Shown: positions 17,445-25,625 of the stretch, in pieces | Layout: the number at the start of each line of letters is the position of its first letter | How positions within the stretch are numbered: the stretch's first letter is position 1 | Source: VGJW01 sp035285595 | GTDB lineage: Bacteria; Cyanobacteriota; Sericytochromatia; S15B-MN24; VGJW01 | Assembly (NCBI GenBank): GCA_035285595.1 | Contig: JAYKGV010000003.1 | Coordinates: forward strand, 62,001 to 126,000 | Length of the DNA stretch: 64,000 nt | Direction of reading: 5' to 3' | Position numbers and translations under genes: made by a program | Notes under the pieces: generated by a model | Told to the model about the DNA's origin: nothing | Database searches by the model: none | Seen by the model: only the letters and a program-made list of their open reading frames with translations

Positions 17445-17473
17445 ATTATCCTATGTTAGTCCTCTCGTGTCAA
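17445..17473 (-). promoter_or_regulatory. Sigma-70 type promoter of hspR-clpC
   Basis: On the minus strand TTGACA (complement of 17468-17473) is followed by a 17-base spacer and GATAAT (complement of 17445-17450). The -35 is perfect and the -10 matches five of six. Transcription should begin near 17438, giving a leader of roughly 55 bases before the hspR ATG. Confidence 0.8.
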
Positions 17474-17483
17474 ATGACATTAG
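17464..17483. promoter_or_regulatory. Inverted repeat overlapping the hspR -35 box
   Basis: TGTCA-AA-TGACA (17468-17479) is a symmetric site, extended by matching CT and AG at the outer ends. It covers the -35 hexamer, the expected place for a repressor site. The near-direct repeat TTAGTCC occurs on both sides (17456 and 17480). Which protein binds is unknown; autoregulation by HspR is a possibility although the sequence is not the known HAIR consensus. Confidence 0.45.
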
Positions 17484-17546
17484 TCCCCAATGTGATTGTC
17501 ACGAGGCCGCGACGGGGTACATGACCAAGGTACCCGAGGAGAATCC

Positions 17547-18230
17547 ATGCGACGTCGTCAACCCGCTCTCCCCGCCTTCACGTTGGTCGAGACCATTCTC
17601 GTCACCGTAGTGGGGGTGGTGTTGCTGGCGAGTGCGACGTATGTCTACCAGGTGGCCAAGTCTAGTGCGGGCACGGCCAAGGCCAAGCAGAAGGTGGTCG
17701 CGCTCCAGGCCGTTGTCGAGGAGTTGGCGACCACAAGCGGGCGAGCCTACCCGGATATCCTCGTCCTGGCCGTCACGTGGCTGCAGAAGCGCTTCGACGC
17801 CGGCGCAAGCCCCTGGGGGGGCTCCGTGACGACGGGACTGGATCGTCGCGAGCTCACGGCCAGTCCGATGCCTGGCTTCACGGACGATGACGCCATTTGC
17901 CAAGGCATCGACGGCAGGGGGGGGCCAGCGAGTTATCCCTTGCACCGCCGTGATCTGCCGTCCGGCCGCCTCGATGAGAACCCGATGCCGATCTTGACGC
18001 CCGGGCCCAGCGCGGGCTTTGTCGGCATGATGCAGTACGCCCGGATCGAGCGCGGCCGGAGTGTCGTGGTGCTCGATTCGTCCATCCAGACGCCGGTCGA
18101 GGTCTCCGGCTACATCGTGGGGGTAACCGGCGAAGAGGGACAGCTGCAGTTCATCTCAGGCGGCGTGGATTCGAGGTCGCTGCTCAACCAGAATCAAGGC
18201 GGGGGCGGCGCGGGGGTCGTGACCGACTGA
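17547..18230 (+). CDS. Type IV pilin-like (pseudopilin) protein
   Basis: A 227-residue protein with a class III signal peptide: short basic leader (MRRRQ), then PAFTLVETILVTVVGVVLLA. Processing would occur before Phe, with Ala instead of the usual Gly at -1, and Glu at position 5 of the mature form is kept. The N-terminal helix is followed by a globular domain of unknown type; the C-terminus is Gly/Gln-rich. Pseudopilins of this shape occur in type II secretion and type IV pilus systems. No other pilus or secretion genes are nearby, except an MshEN-like fragment at the far right end. The ATG at 17547 follows GAGGAGA. The next gene starts four bases after the stop. Confidence 0.8.
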   Translation: MRRRQPALPAFTLVETILVTVVGVVLLASATYVYQVAKSSAGTAKAKQKVVALQAVVEELATTSGRAYPDILVLAVTWLQKRFDAGASPWGGSVTTGLDRRELTASPMPGFTDDDAICQGIDGRGGPASYPLHRRDLPSGRLDENPMPILTPGPSAGFVGMMQYARIERGRSVVVLDSSIQTPVEVSGYIVGVTGEEGQLQFISGGVDSRSLLNQNQGGGGAGVVTD

Positions 18231-18234
18231 GATC

Positions 18235-20439
18235 GTGGTCGTCCTGTCGTCCACGCCCGAGGTCCCGGCGGCTCCGCCGGCATCCTGGTCCATCGAGGCG
18301 CGCCTCGTCGCCAGCGGGTCCATCCTGCCTCAGCTCGAGGGCATCTTGCGGGTGGAGAATACCTCTGGCCCCTGTCGCCCGGCTTTCCCGAATCCGGCAC
18401 CTTGGGCGACGCGGCAGGCGATGGAAATCCGTTATGGCGATGACGTGGCCTGTCGTGCCGAACCTTGCAGCTCGGTGGCGACGTGGTCCGTTTTGCCCGG
18501 GGAGTCCGGACGAGCCTGGTCCTTCAGGATGACACTGCCTCAGCGTGCCGGTCCCGTCGGGCGCGCGGGCAGGGATACCCTGCTGGTCGGCGCGATGCCT
18601 TGGCCAAGCTCCGGGGATGATCGTCCGTCACATGACATGCAGGACTGGGAGACCGGTGCAAGGGTCCGGGATTCCTATGAACTGAAGCTCCACTTACCCC
18701 ACGGACTCGAGCCTGTTTCCGGGATGCAGCCCGCAGCCGGACCCCTCGATGGGGAATGGCGAGAATGGAGGTGGTCACATGCCTCGGGCAGTGGCGTGCC
18801 TGGCTTGATTCGTCCCCCGGGGACCCTTCTCATCGAGAGGATCGGGCCGGTGACCCTGCGGGTCGCGGCGCCAGCGGGCAGCGAGTCTGATGCAAGGTCG
18901 CTGCGGGATCGGGCCAGACCCATCCTTGAGTGGATGATTCGGCGCTTCGGGCCGCCACCCCACCCTACGCTGACTCTGACCTGGACCGATGTCCTGGTGA
19001 CAGCCCGAGAGGTGGCGGCTCCGGGGCTGGTGGTCCTGCCGGAGTTGATGATGGCGCAGGAAAGGCTCACGACCGGATGGGCAAGTTTGTCCGGCCTCGG
19101 AGGCCTCTTGCCGCGAGCCTTGGCGCGGCAGTGGTTCCCCTCGCCGGATGGCGATGTCCACGCCACCTGGCTGGGAGAGGTCCTGCCGCAGTGGGTGGCG
19201 GGTACCTGGATGCGTGAGGAAAGGCCGGGGGGAACGGTTGCCCGCAGTTGGCTCGAACCCGTATGGCGATGGTTGGATCCCCTGCGCCTGTTGACTCCGG
19301 GGCTGGCAGAGGAAGATGCGGATGGCATCGCTTATCAGGAAGTGATGGGTGAGGCGGTGCCGCTGGTCGCTTCTGCCGTGGCCGACCGGATGGCTCGGCC
19401 GCGGTTGTGGGCCTCGCGTGGACCGCGGGTCATCGAGGATTTCCGTCTTGCAATCCCACGTGGTGCCTTCCAGTCCTGGCTGGCCGATGTCATGGTCCTC
19501 TTGCAGGAAGGTCGTGCCACCACGGATCGGGTGCTGGAACGCGCCGCGCTTCATGGCGGTGACGGGCCGGCCGGGGCCTTGCGGGAACAGGTTCTCGGGC
19601 GGGGCGGATTCGGAGCCATGGTGCCGCCGCGTCTGTCCGCTCCCGCGATGGGCTGGCATGCCGATGTTGGGGGCGTGTTCAGGCCCCAGCCTTGGTTCTT
19701 CGGGTTGGGCGCCTATCCCTGGGCGGCGACCTGGGCCAGCCGTAACCAGACCTTCATCGGCGATCTCAGGTTGAACTTCGTGGGTGGGCATCCACCCGGG
19801 GAGGGGTGGGTGCCCTATGTACGTCCCGGCGTCAGGGCCCTGGTCGAGGGTGGGCAGACCCGAGGCGTGGTTCGTGTAGACTCGGGATTGGCTTGGGTAC
19901 CCGAGCCCGTGCTCGGCGTGCGCCCCCGGGGGCTCTTGCTGCGGGTAGGGGCCGAGGGGCTTCCGGGAGCGGCGCGCGAGGGACTGGCCGATGCCGAGGC
20001 CGTCTGGCATCAAGACCTTGGTTGGCGGCGCCGCCTGTCCTTGCGAGCCTGGACAGGAGTGGCGCCGGAGGATGGGCGATCTTTACTGGATCTCGGTCAC
20101 GAAGGTCTGACGCAGTGGGACCCCGTGGGAGCCATTCGGTGGGGGACGACCGTCGGGGCAGAGGCCGTCACGCCTCTGGGCTCCTCCTGGCGGCTGCCGT
20201 GGCTGCCTTTCGAAGGCTGGACACTCGGCACCGCTTTCTTGAATCAGGCTTGGTACGGCTTGCCCCGGGAGCTCGGGGGAGCCACGGGAACCCTGTCGGA
20301 AGCCGGGATCGGCGTGGTGGTCGGCCTGCCAAGCCTGGGATTCCCGAGCCTCCTCGGCGCTTTCGTGCCCTTGTGGACGCTTCCCCACGGGGGTGCCTTC
20401 GTGCCCGTCGTGCGGGCAGGGTCCGCTTTCAGGTTCTGA
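18235..20439 (+). CDS. Degenerate M1-peptidase-like protein fused to a C-terminal beta barrel
   Basis: A 734-residue protein with a GTG start four bases after the pilin stop. The middle (about residues 220-340) reads like an M1 aminopeptidase: an Ala-Pro-Gly-Leu-Val-Leu-Pro strand (VAAPGLVVLPELM), then a helix ending ALARQWFPSP and WLGEVLPQWVAGTW. In true M1 enzymes the helix is HELAHQWFG and the next one carries the third zinc ligand Glu. Here the HExxH ligands are lost (PRALA then R) but QWF and the WLxE pattern remain, so it is probably not a zinc protease. From about residue 500 the sequence is alternating beta strands rich in Gly and aromatics, and the last residue is Phe, typical of outer-membrane barrels. 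No ordinary signal peptide is evident at the assigned start. Confidence 0.55.
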   Translation: MVVLSSTPEVPAAPPASWSIEARLVASGSILPQLEGILRVENTSGPCRPAFPNPAPWATRQAMEIRYGDDVACRAEPCSSVATWSVLPGESGRAWSFRMTLPQRAGPVGRAGRDTLLVGAMPWPSSGDDRPSHDMQDWETGARVRDSYELKLHLPHGLEPVSGMQPAAGPLDGEWREWRWSHASGSGVPGLIRPPGTLLIERIGPVTLRVAAPAGSESDARSLRDRARPILEWMIRRFGPPPHPTLTLTWTDVLVTAREVAAPGLVVLPELMMAQERLTTGWASLSGLGGLLPRALARQWFPSPDGDVHATWLGEVLPQWVAGTWMREERPGGTVARSWLEPVWRWLDPLRLLTPGLAEEDADGIAYQEVMGEAVPLVASAVADRMARPRLWASRGPRVIEDFRLAIPRGAFQSWLADVMVLLQEGRATTDRVLERAALHGGDGPAGALREQVLGRGGFGAMVPPRLSAPAMGWHADVGGVFRPQPWFFGLGAYPWAATWASRNQTFIGDLRLNFVGGHPPGEGWVPYVRPGVRALVEGGQTRGVVRVDSGLAWVPEPVLGVRPRGLLLRVGAEGLPGAAREGLADAEAVWHQDLGWRRRLSLRAWTGVAPEDGRSLLDLGHEGLTQWDPVGAIRWGTTVGAEAVTPLGSSWRLPWLPFEGWTLGTAFLNQAWYGLPRELGGATGTLSEAGIGVVVGLPSLGFPSLLGAFVPLWTLPHGGAFVPVVRAGSAFRF

Positions 20440-20445
20440 ACGTGG

Positions 20446-23283
20446 CTACTTGGCTGCTCCCCAGTCGGCCCCCACATGAACATCGACTTCGAGCGGGACA
20501 CTCAGCTCCATGGCCGCGGTCATTTCGCGGACGAGGAGGCCTGTCACCCTCTCCACCTCTTCCGGTGGAGCTTCCAGCACCAGTTCATCGTGAACCTGCA
20601 ACACCATGCACGTGGCCAGTCCCTCCTCTCGCAAGGCGGCATCGACGCGAAGCATCGCCAACTTGATGAGGTCGGCCGCTGTCCCCTGGATGGGGGCGTT
20701 GATGGCCGCCCGCTCCGCCAAATCCCTTTCTTGACGCATGGATGAGCGCAGGCCGGGAAGGACCCTACGCCGCCCCATGAGCGTTTCCACCCAGCCGGTC
20801 TGGTGAGCTCGGGCGATGGTTTCGATCATGTAGCGCTGGATACCGGGGTATCGGGCGCGGTACGCGTCGATGAAGGCCTTCGCCTCCTTCTGGGGGATCC
20901 CCAGCTGCCGAGCCAGCCCGAAGGCGGTTTGACCATAGACGACGCCGAAATTCACGGCTTTGGCACGCCGACGCATGTCCCCATCGACGGCCTCGGCTGG
21001 AACGCCAAAAATCTCCGAGGCTGTGGCGGTGTGGATGTCCTTGCCTGCGGCGAAGGCCTCGAGGAAGGCCTCGTCCCGCGAGATGTGAGCAAGCAGGCGT
21101 AGTTCGATCTGGGAGTAATCTGCCGATACCATCGAGTTGCCGGGTATCCGCGGCAGGAAGGCACTGCGTATCTCACGCCCCAGTTCCCCTCGCACGGGAA
21201 TGTTCTGCAGATTGGGATTGTCCGAGGACAAGCGCCCCGTCGCGGCCACGTGCTGATTGTAGGACGTGTGGACGCAGCCCGTTTCTGGATGGATGTAGCC
21301 TGGCAAGGTATCCACGTAGGTGCCCTTGAGCTTGCTGAGTTGCCGGTGTTCGAGCAGGAGCGGTATCAGCGGGTGCGCGGACTGCAGTTCCTCCAGCACG
21401 GCGGCATCGGTCGAACGGCCCGTCTTGGTGCGCTTGGGTGCAGGCAGACCGAGGTCGTCGAACAGGATGGTCTCCAGTTGTCGAGGACTGGCCAGGTTGA
21501 AAGTGCGGCCCATCAACGCATGTGCCGCGGCCTCCAGCTCCACCAGCCGCTCCCCCAGTCGTCGACTGATGGCTTCCAGTCTCACGCGATCCAGCCGCAC
21601 ACCGTGACGCTCCATCCGCTCCAACACCCGCAGCAGGGGCAGCTCGAGTTCACGGTACAGACGGTCCTGATGGCTGGCGACGAGGCGCGGGGCAAAGTAT
21701 TCGCGCAGCGCCAGGGTCGCGGCCGCATCGGCCGCCGCATAACGGGCAGCCTCTTCCGCAGGGACCTGAATCATCGTGATTTGCTTGCGGCCCGAGCCGA
21801 TCAGGTCCTCGATTGGCGTCATGGTGCGTCCGAGGATCCGGCGGGTGAGATCTTTCAGGCCAACCTTCCCTTGTCCACCCTCGGCCATGAAGGCGGCCAG
21901 CATGCTGTCCTCGACGAGCCCCCCCACTGTCAGGCCGGCTCGCTCCAGAACGTGCAGGTCGAACTTCGCGTTGTGCGCCACCTTGGGGTGCTCCGACGCC
22001 AGGAAGGGGCCGAGGATTTCCCGGACCAACTCCACATCGGCGCAGGGCCCTGTGTCGTGGCCGATGGGAATGTACGCCGTGGCCAGTTCGTCCACGTCTC
22101 CCTCCCCCCAGGCGAGTGAGAGACCCACCAGCCGGCAGTGGAGCGGCAGGAGGCCGTCGGTCTCGGTATCGAAGGCCACGAGGCTTGCGCTGGCGACCAA
22201 TTGGTCGCGCAGCGACTCAAGCCCCATGCGATCGACGGGCATCAGGGGCCTGAGCGCGAGCGGACGATCGTCCCCCGGTGAGGCCTCCCGGGTCGGGGCC
22301 TCAAAGAGTTCCATCTGGCCAGCCGGGCTGTCCTCAGGCGACGCCGCTCCGGGTTCCGCGCCAGAGGACGGGGCGAAGTCTCCCAGCAGTCGCGGCAAGT
22401 TGCGCAGCAGTCCCTTGAAGCCGAGTCGTTCGAAAAAGCGTGTCAGCGGGGCGAGGTCGGGAATCTCGAGCCGGCAACGATGCCAATCCAGGCCTTCCAG
22501 CGGCACCTCGACGTCGATGGTGGCCAACTGCCGCGACACCCGGGCCAGGTCCTGATGGTCCAGAAGGTTCTGACGAAGTTTGGGCTTGGTGATGTCCGCC
22601 GTCCCCGCGAAGATGGCCTCGAAACTTCCGAAACGGCGCAGCAGTTCGACTGCCGTCTTATCGCCCACGCCAGGTACGCCGGGGATGTTGTCCGACGTGT
22701 CGCCGGCCAGACCCTTGTAATCGACGATGAGTTGAGGCGGCAGGCCCATCTTTGCCTCCACCCCGGCGGCGTCGAAGGTCTCAAGCTCGCCCACGGTCTT
22801 TCCGGGCATCACGACTTGGATGCGGTCGTCCACCAGTTGAAAGGTATCGCGGTCCCCGGTGAGAATACGGACATTCCAGCCTTCCGCAGCAGCTCGGGTC
22901 GCGATGGTGCCAAGGACATCGTCCGCCTCGAAGCCTGGCTGGTCGAACAGCGGAATGCCGAGCGCCACGACCAGCTCGCGCATCAGGTCGACTTGCGGGA
23001 TCAGGTCGTCCGGCATCGGCTTGCGATGGGCCTTGTAGGCTTCGAAGGCTTCATGCCGGAAGGTCGGGGCCGGCAGATCGAAGGCCACAGCCACTCCCTG
23101 GGGTTTCAGGCGCGCGATGGCCGCAAACAGGATGCTCGCAAAGCCGTAGACGGCCCAGGTCGGCGTGCCATCTCCTGCCCTAAGCCCCTGCCGCATCAAG
23201 GCGTAATGGGCACGGTAGGCCATCGCGTGGCCATCGACGAGCAACAGGGTTCCGGTCGCGTCGGTGGGTAGTACCTGCGTCAT
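20446..23283 (-). CDS. polA: DNA polymerase I
   Basis: A 945-residue family A polymerase with all three activities. The 5' nuclease domain covers about residues 1-300 (LLLVDGHAMAYRAHYAL; LTGDRDTFQLV). The 3'-5' exonuclease appears intact, with DTETDG, AHNAKFDLHVL and YAAADAAATLAL. The polymerase domain has motif A (SADYSQIELRLLAHIS), motif B (RRRAKAVNFGVVYG) and motif C (QVHDELVLEAP). It fills gaps in excision repair and removes Okazaki primers. The ATG overlaps the rsmI stop (ATGA), so the two are translated together. It ends convergent with the barrel protein. Confidence 0.97.
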   Translation of the reverse strand: MTQVLPTDATGTLLLVDGHAMAYRAHYALMRQGLRAGDGTPTWAVYGFASILFAAIARLKPQGVAVAFDLPAPTFRHEAFEAYKAHRKPMPDDLIPQVDLMRELVVALGIPLFDQPGFEADDVLGTIATRAAAEGWNVRILTGDRDTFQLVDDRIQVVMPGKTVGELETFDAAGVEAKMGLPPQLIVDYKGLAGDTSDNIPGVPGVGDKTAVELLRRFGSFEAIFAGTADITKPKLRQNLLDHQDLARVSRQLATIDVEVPLEGLDWHRCRLEIPDLAPLTRFFERLGFKGLLRNLPRLLGDFAPSSGAEPGAASPEDSPAGQMELFEAPTREASPGDDRPLALRPLMPVDRMGLESLRDQLVASASLVAFDTETDGLLPLHCRLVGLSLAWGEGDVDELATAYIPIGHDTGPCADVELVREILGPFLASEHPKVAHNAKFDLHVLERAGLTVGGLVEDSMLAAFMAEGGQGKVGLKDLTRRILGRTMTPIEDLIGSGRKQITMIQVPAEEAARYAAADAAATLALREYFAPRLVASHQDRLYRELELPLLRVLERMERHGVRLDRVRLEAISRRLGERLVELEAAAHALMGRTFNLASPRQLETILFDDLGLPAPKRTKTGRSTDAAVLEELQSAHPLIPLLLEHRQLSKLKGTYVDTLPGYIHPETGCVHTSYNQHVAATGRLSSDNPNLQNIPVRGELGREIRSAFLPRIPGNSMVSADYSQIELRLLAHISRDEAFLEAFAAGKDIHTATASEIFGVPAEAVDGDMRRRAKAVNFGVVYGQTAFGLARQLGIPQKEAKAFIDAYRARYPGIQRYMIETIARAHQTGWVETLMGRRRVLPGLRSSMRQERDLAERAAINAPIQGTAADLIKLAMLRVDAALREEGLATCMVLQVHDELVLEAPPEEVERVTGLLVREMTAAMELSVPLEVDVHVGADWGAAK

Positions 23284-24032
23284 TCAAAGGTTCTCCGTGA
23301 GCGTCCGGATCGAGCCTTGGTGGTGTCCGGCAGGGCGGGCGATGCTGCGTCTGCGGAGGCGCCCTCCACCAGCATCGTGACTTCACCCCTCGGGGGCTCC
23401 GCGAGAAAGCGATCGACGGCCTCGGTCAACGTGCCCCGGAAGATCTCCTCGTGGATCTTGGTCAGTTCTCTCCCGAGATTGATCTTGCGGTTGCCCCACA
23501 GGGCCAGAAGGTCGGACAGCGTATCGCACAAGCGATGGGGGCCTTCGAAAAACACGGTGGGCCGGCGCTCTTCCGCCATGGAACGCAGCAGTCTTCGCCG
23601 GGCCTTCCCTTCGCGAGGAAGGAAGCCCTCGAAGACAAAACGATGGGCCGGTAGGTCGGTCACCGAAAGCAAGCACGTCAGGGCACTTGGGCCGGGGATG
23701 GGCACGACCGGTACGCCTGCGGCCAGCGCGGCGCGTATCAGGCCTTGACCAGGATCGGAGAGGCCGGGCGTTCCGGCATCGCTGACGAAGGCCATCCTCT
23801 CTCCCGCTGCCATTCCGCGAGCCAGGGCCTCCAGCCGTTCGGGACCGGTGTGCTCATGACAAGACACGACGGGGCGATCGAGCCCATGGCGGTCGAGAAG
23901 CTTGCGGGCGACCCTGGTGTCCTCAGCCGCCACGCGGTCTACCTCGCCGAGCACGCGCAGGGCCCGCAGCGTCAGATCCTCGAGGTTTCCGATGGGTGTC
24001 GCCACGAGAAATAGGCAGCCGGGGGTGGTCAT
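23280..24032 (-). CDS. rsmI: 16S rRNA (cytidine1402-2'-O)-methyltransferase
   Basis: A 250-residue tetrapyrrole-methylase-fold enzyme. RsmI features visible are LVATPIGNLEDLTLRAL, AEDTRVARKLL, SDAGTPGLSDPG, the SAM-binding PIPGPSA turn, FEGFLPR and ELTKIHEE. It methylates the ribose of C1402 in the 16S rRNA decoding centre. The ATG at 24032 was chosen because it gives the standard RsmI start (MTTPGCLFLVATPIG); its ribosome site is weak. The stop overlaps the start of polA (ATGA). Confidence 0.95.
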   Translation of the reverse strand: MTTPGCLFLVATPIGNLEDLTLRALRVLGEVDRVAAEDTRVARKLLDRHGLDRPVVSCHEHTGPERLEALARGMAAGERMAFVSDAGTPGLSDPGQGLIRAALAAGVPVVPIPGPSALTCLLSVTDLPAHRFVFEGFLPREGKARRRLLRSMAEERRPTVFFEGPHRLCDTLSDLLALWGNRKINLGRELTKIHEEIFRGTLTEAVDRFLAEPPRGEVTMLVEGASADAASPALPDTTKARSGRSRRTFE

Positions 24033-24163
24033 GGAAGGTCCCAAGCATAGCAATACCGCGGAAATTTGGGCTGGAAGCCTGCTAGGACCGTAGCCGTGCC
24101 GGGTATGACCATGAACAGGGCGCTTCGGTCGTCCCCGGGGGGCCACATGGGAGTGCTGCCCGG

Positions 24164-24640
24164 ATGCAGGTTCTCGTCCTGTCGAACACGTATCAGCCGC
24201 TCTACACCGTGGGTGTGGAGAAGGCCATCACGATGCTCTACCAGGGTCGGGCCGTTTCTGTCAGGGATACCGAGGACGTGGTGCGCTCTCCGTCCACCGT
24301 GATCCGGATTCCCCACGCCATTCGCCTGCTGGCCCGCGTGGTCGCCAAGGTGAGTTTCGAATCCCTGAAGCCTTCCCGACAGGCCCTGTTTCGCAGGGAT
24401 CGTCACGTCTGTCAGTACTGTGGGCGCAAGGGCGGGGATCTGACAGTCGATCACGTGATGCCCCGCTCCCGTGGCGGAGAGGACAGTTGGGAGAACCTGG
24501 TGGCCGCGTGTCTGCGATGCAACAATCGCAAAGGCGATCGGACTCCGGATGAGGCTCGCATGCCCCTGGTGCGGCAGCCACGGGCGCCACGCTCGGTCGA
24601 GCTGGCCAGCGATCTGTGGGCACGCCTGATGGGCTGGTGA
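24164..24640 (+). CDS. HNH endonuclease family protein
   Basis: A 158-residue protein. After about 70 residues of a conserved N-terminal region (VLVLSNTYQPLYTVGVEKAI) comes an HNH domain: zinc ligands CQYCG and CLRCNN, and the catalytic LTVDHVMPRSRGG with a downstream NL-x-x-AC. This compact single-gene form is widespread in Cyanobacteria, Actinobacteria and Deinococcus and is not linked to introns or restriction systems. Its physiological role is not established. It lies between rsmI (divergent) and hemB (convergent, one base between stops). Confidence 0.88.
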   Translation: MQVLVLSNTYQPLYTVGVEKAITMLYQGRAVSVRDTEDVVRSPSTVIRIPHAIRLLARVVAKVSFESLKPSRQALFRRDRHVCQYCGRKGGDLTVDHVMPRSRGGEDSWENLVAACLRCNNRKGDRTPDEARMPLVRQPRAPRSVELASDLWARLMGW

Positions 24641-24641
24641 A

Positions 24642-25625
24642 TCAGGACTCGCACAGCCAACCGGCGGCGTCCAATGCGTGATAGGTGAGGATCAGGTCTG
24701 CTCCTGCGCGGCGTAGCCCCGTAAGCAGTTCGAGGACAATCCGACGCTCGTCAATCCAGCCGGCTTGCGCCGCTGCCTTGACCATGGCGTATTCGCCAGA
24801 CACGTTGTAGGCCGCGAGCGGACGATCGGTCGCTTCCTTGACCGCTCGGACGACGTCCATGTAGGCGAGGGCGGGCTTGACCATCAGCATGTCCGCCCCT
24901 TCTGCCACGTCTTCCATGGCTTCCTTGAGGGCCTCGCGGACATTCCCGGGATCCATCTGGTAGCCCTTCCGGTCTCCCTGCTGGGGCGTGCTGCCCGCCG
25001 CATCGCGGAAGGGGCCATAAAAGGCCGAGGCGTATTTCACCGCGTAGGACAGGATGGGAATCTGGTCGTGACCGGCTTCGTCGAGGGCGTGGCGAATCGC
25101 TGCGACCCGTCCGTCCATCATGTCGCTGGGTGCGATCACATCGGCCCCGGCCTCCGCCAGGCTGACGGCCGCACGGGCCAGGCGTTCGAGTGACACGTCA
25201 TTGACCACATGCCCGCCCTCGAGAATCCCGCAGTGACCGTGATCGGTATATTCGCACATGCACACGTCGGCGATGGTCAACAGTTCCGGCAGCTCGCGCC
25301 GGATGGCAACAAGGGCCTGTTGCACCGGGCCCCGAGTATCCCAGGCGGACGAACCTTCCGCGTCTTTCGTGGCAGGCAGCCCAAAGAGAATGATGCCTCC
25401 GAGGCCTGCCTCCTTGGCACGTGAAGCCGTGTCCAGCAACCTATCCACGGACTGCTGGAAGACTCCTGGCATCGACGGGACTTCGCGGGCGACTCCCTCT
25501 CCCGGACACGCAAACAAAGGCAGGATCAAGTGACGGGGCTCGAGGATGGTCTCGCGCACCGCACGCCTGAGGGCTTCGGTCCGACGCAGGCGACGTGGCC
25601 TGAAGCCGGGAGTGGGCAGGTTCAT
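24642..25625 (-). CDS. hemB: Delta-aminolevulinic acid dehydratase (porphobilinogen synthase)
   Basis: A 327-residue enzyme that joins two 5-aminolevulinate molecules to porphobilinogen in heme, siroheme and B12 synthesis. Zinc-type cysteines are present as C122, C124 and C132 (VCMCEYTDHGHCG). The two catalytic lysines are K197 (SYAVKYASAFYGPFRDA) and K250 (MLMVKPALAYMD). A Mg-type allosteric site cannot be judged. The ATG overlaps the glmS stop (ATGA), so it is co-translated with glmS. It also supplies the B12 branch, which fits the B12-dependent reductase NrdJ in this window. Confidence 0.97.
   Translation of the reverse strand: MNLPTPGFRPRRLRRTEALRRAVRETILEPRHLILPLFACPGEGVAREVPSMPGVFQQSVDRLLDTASRAKEAGLGGIILFGLPATKDAEGSSAWDTRGPVQQALVAIRRELPELLTIADVCMCEYTDHGHCGILEGGHVVNDVSLERLARAAVSLAEAGADVIAPSDMMDGRVAAIRHALDEAGHDQIPILSYAVKYASAFYGPFRDAAGSTPQQGDRKGYQMDPGNVREALKEAMEDVAEGADMLMVKPALAYMDVVRAVKEATDRPLAAYNVSGEYAMVKAAAQAGWIDERRIVLELLTGLRRAGADLILTYHALDAAGWLCES

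Noticed and set aside
24164..24640. Homing endonuclease or mobile intron
   Set aside because: The HNH gene is free-standing, lies between intact housekeeping genes and has no intron, intein or repeat borders.
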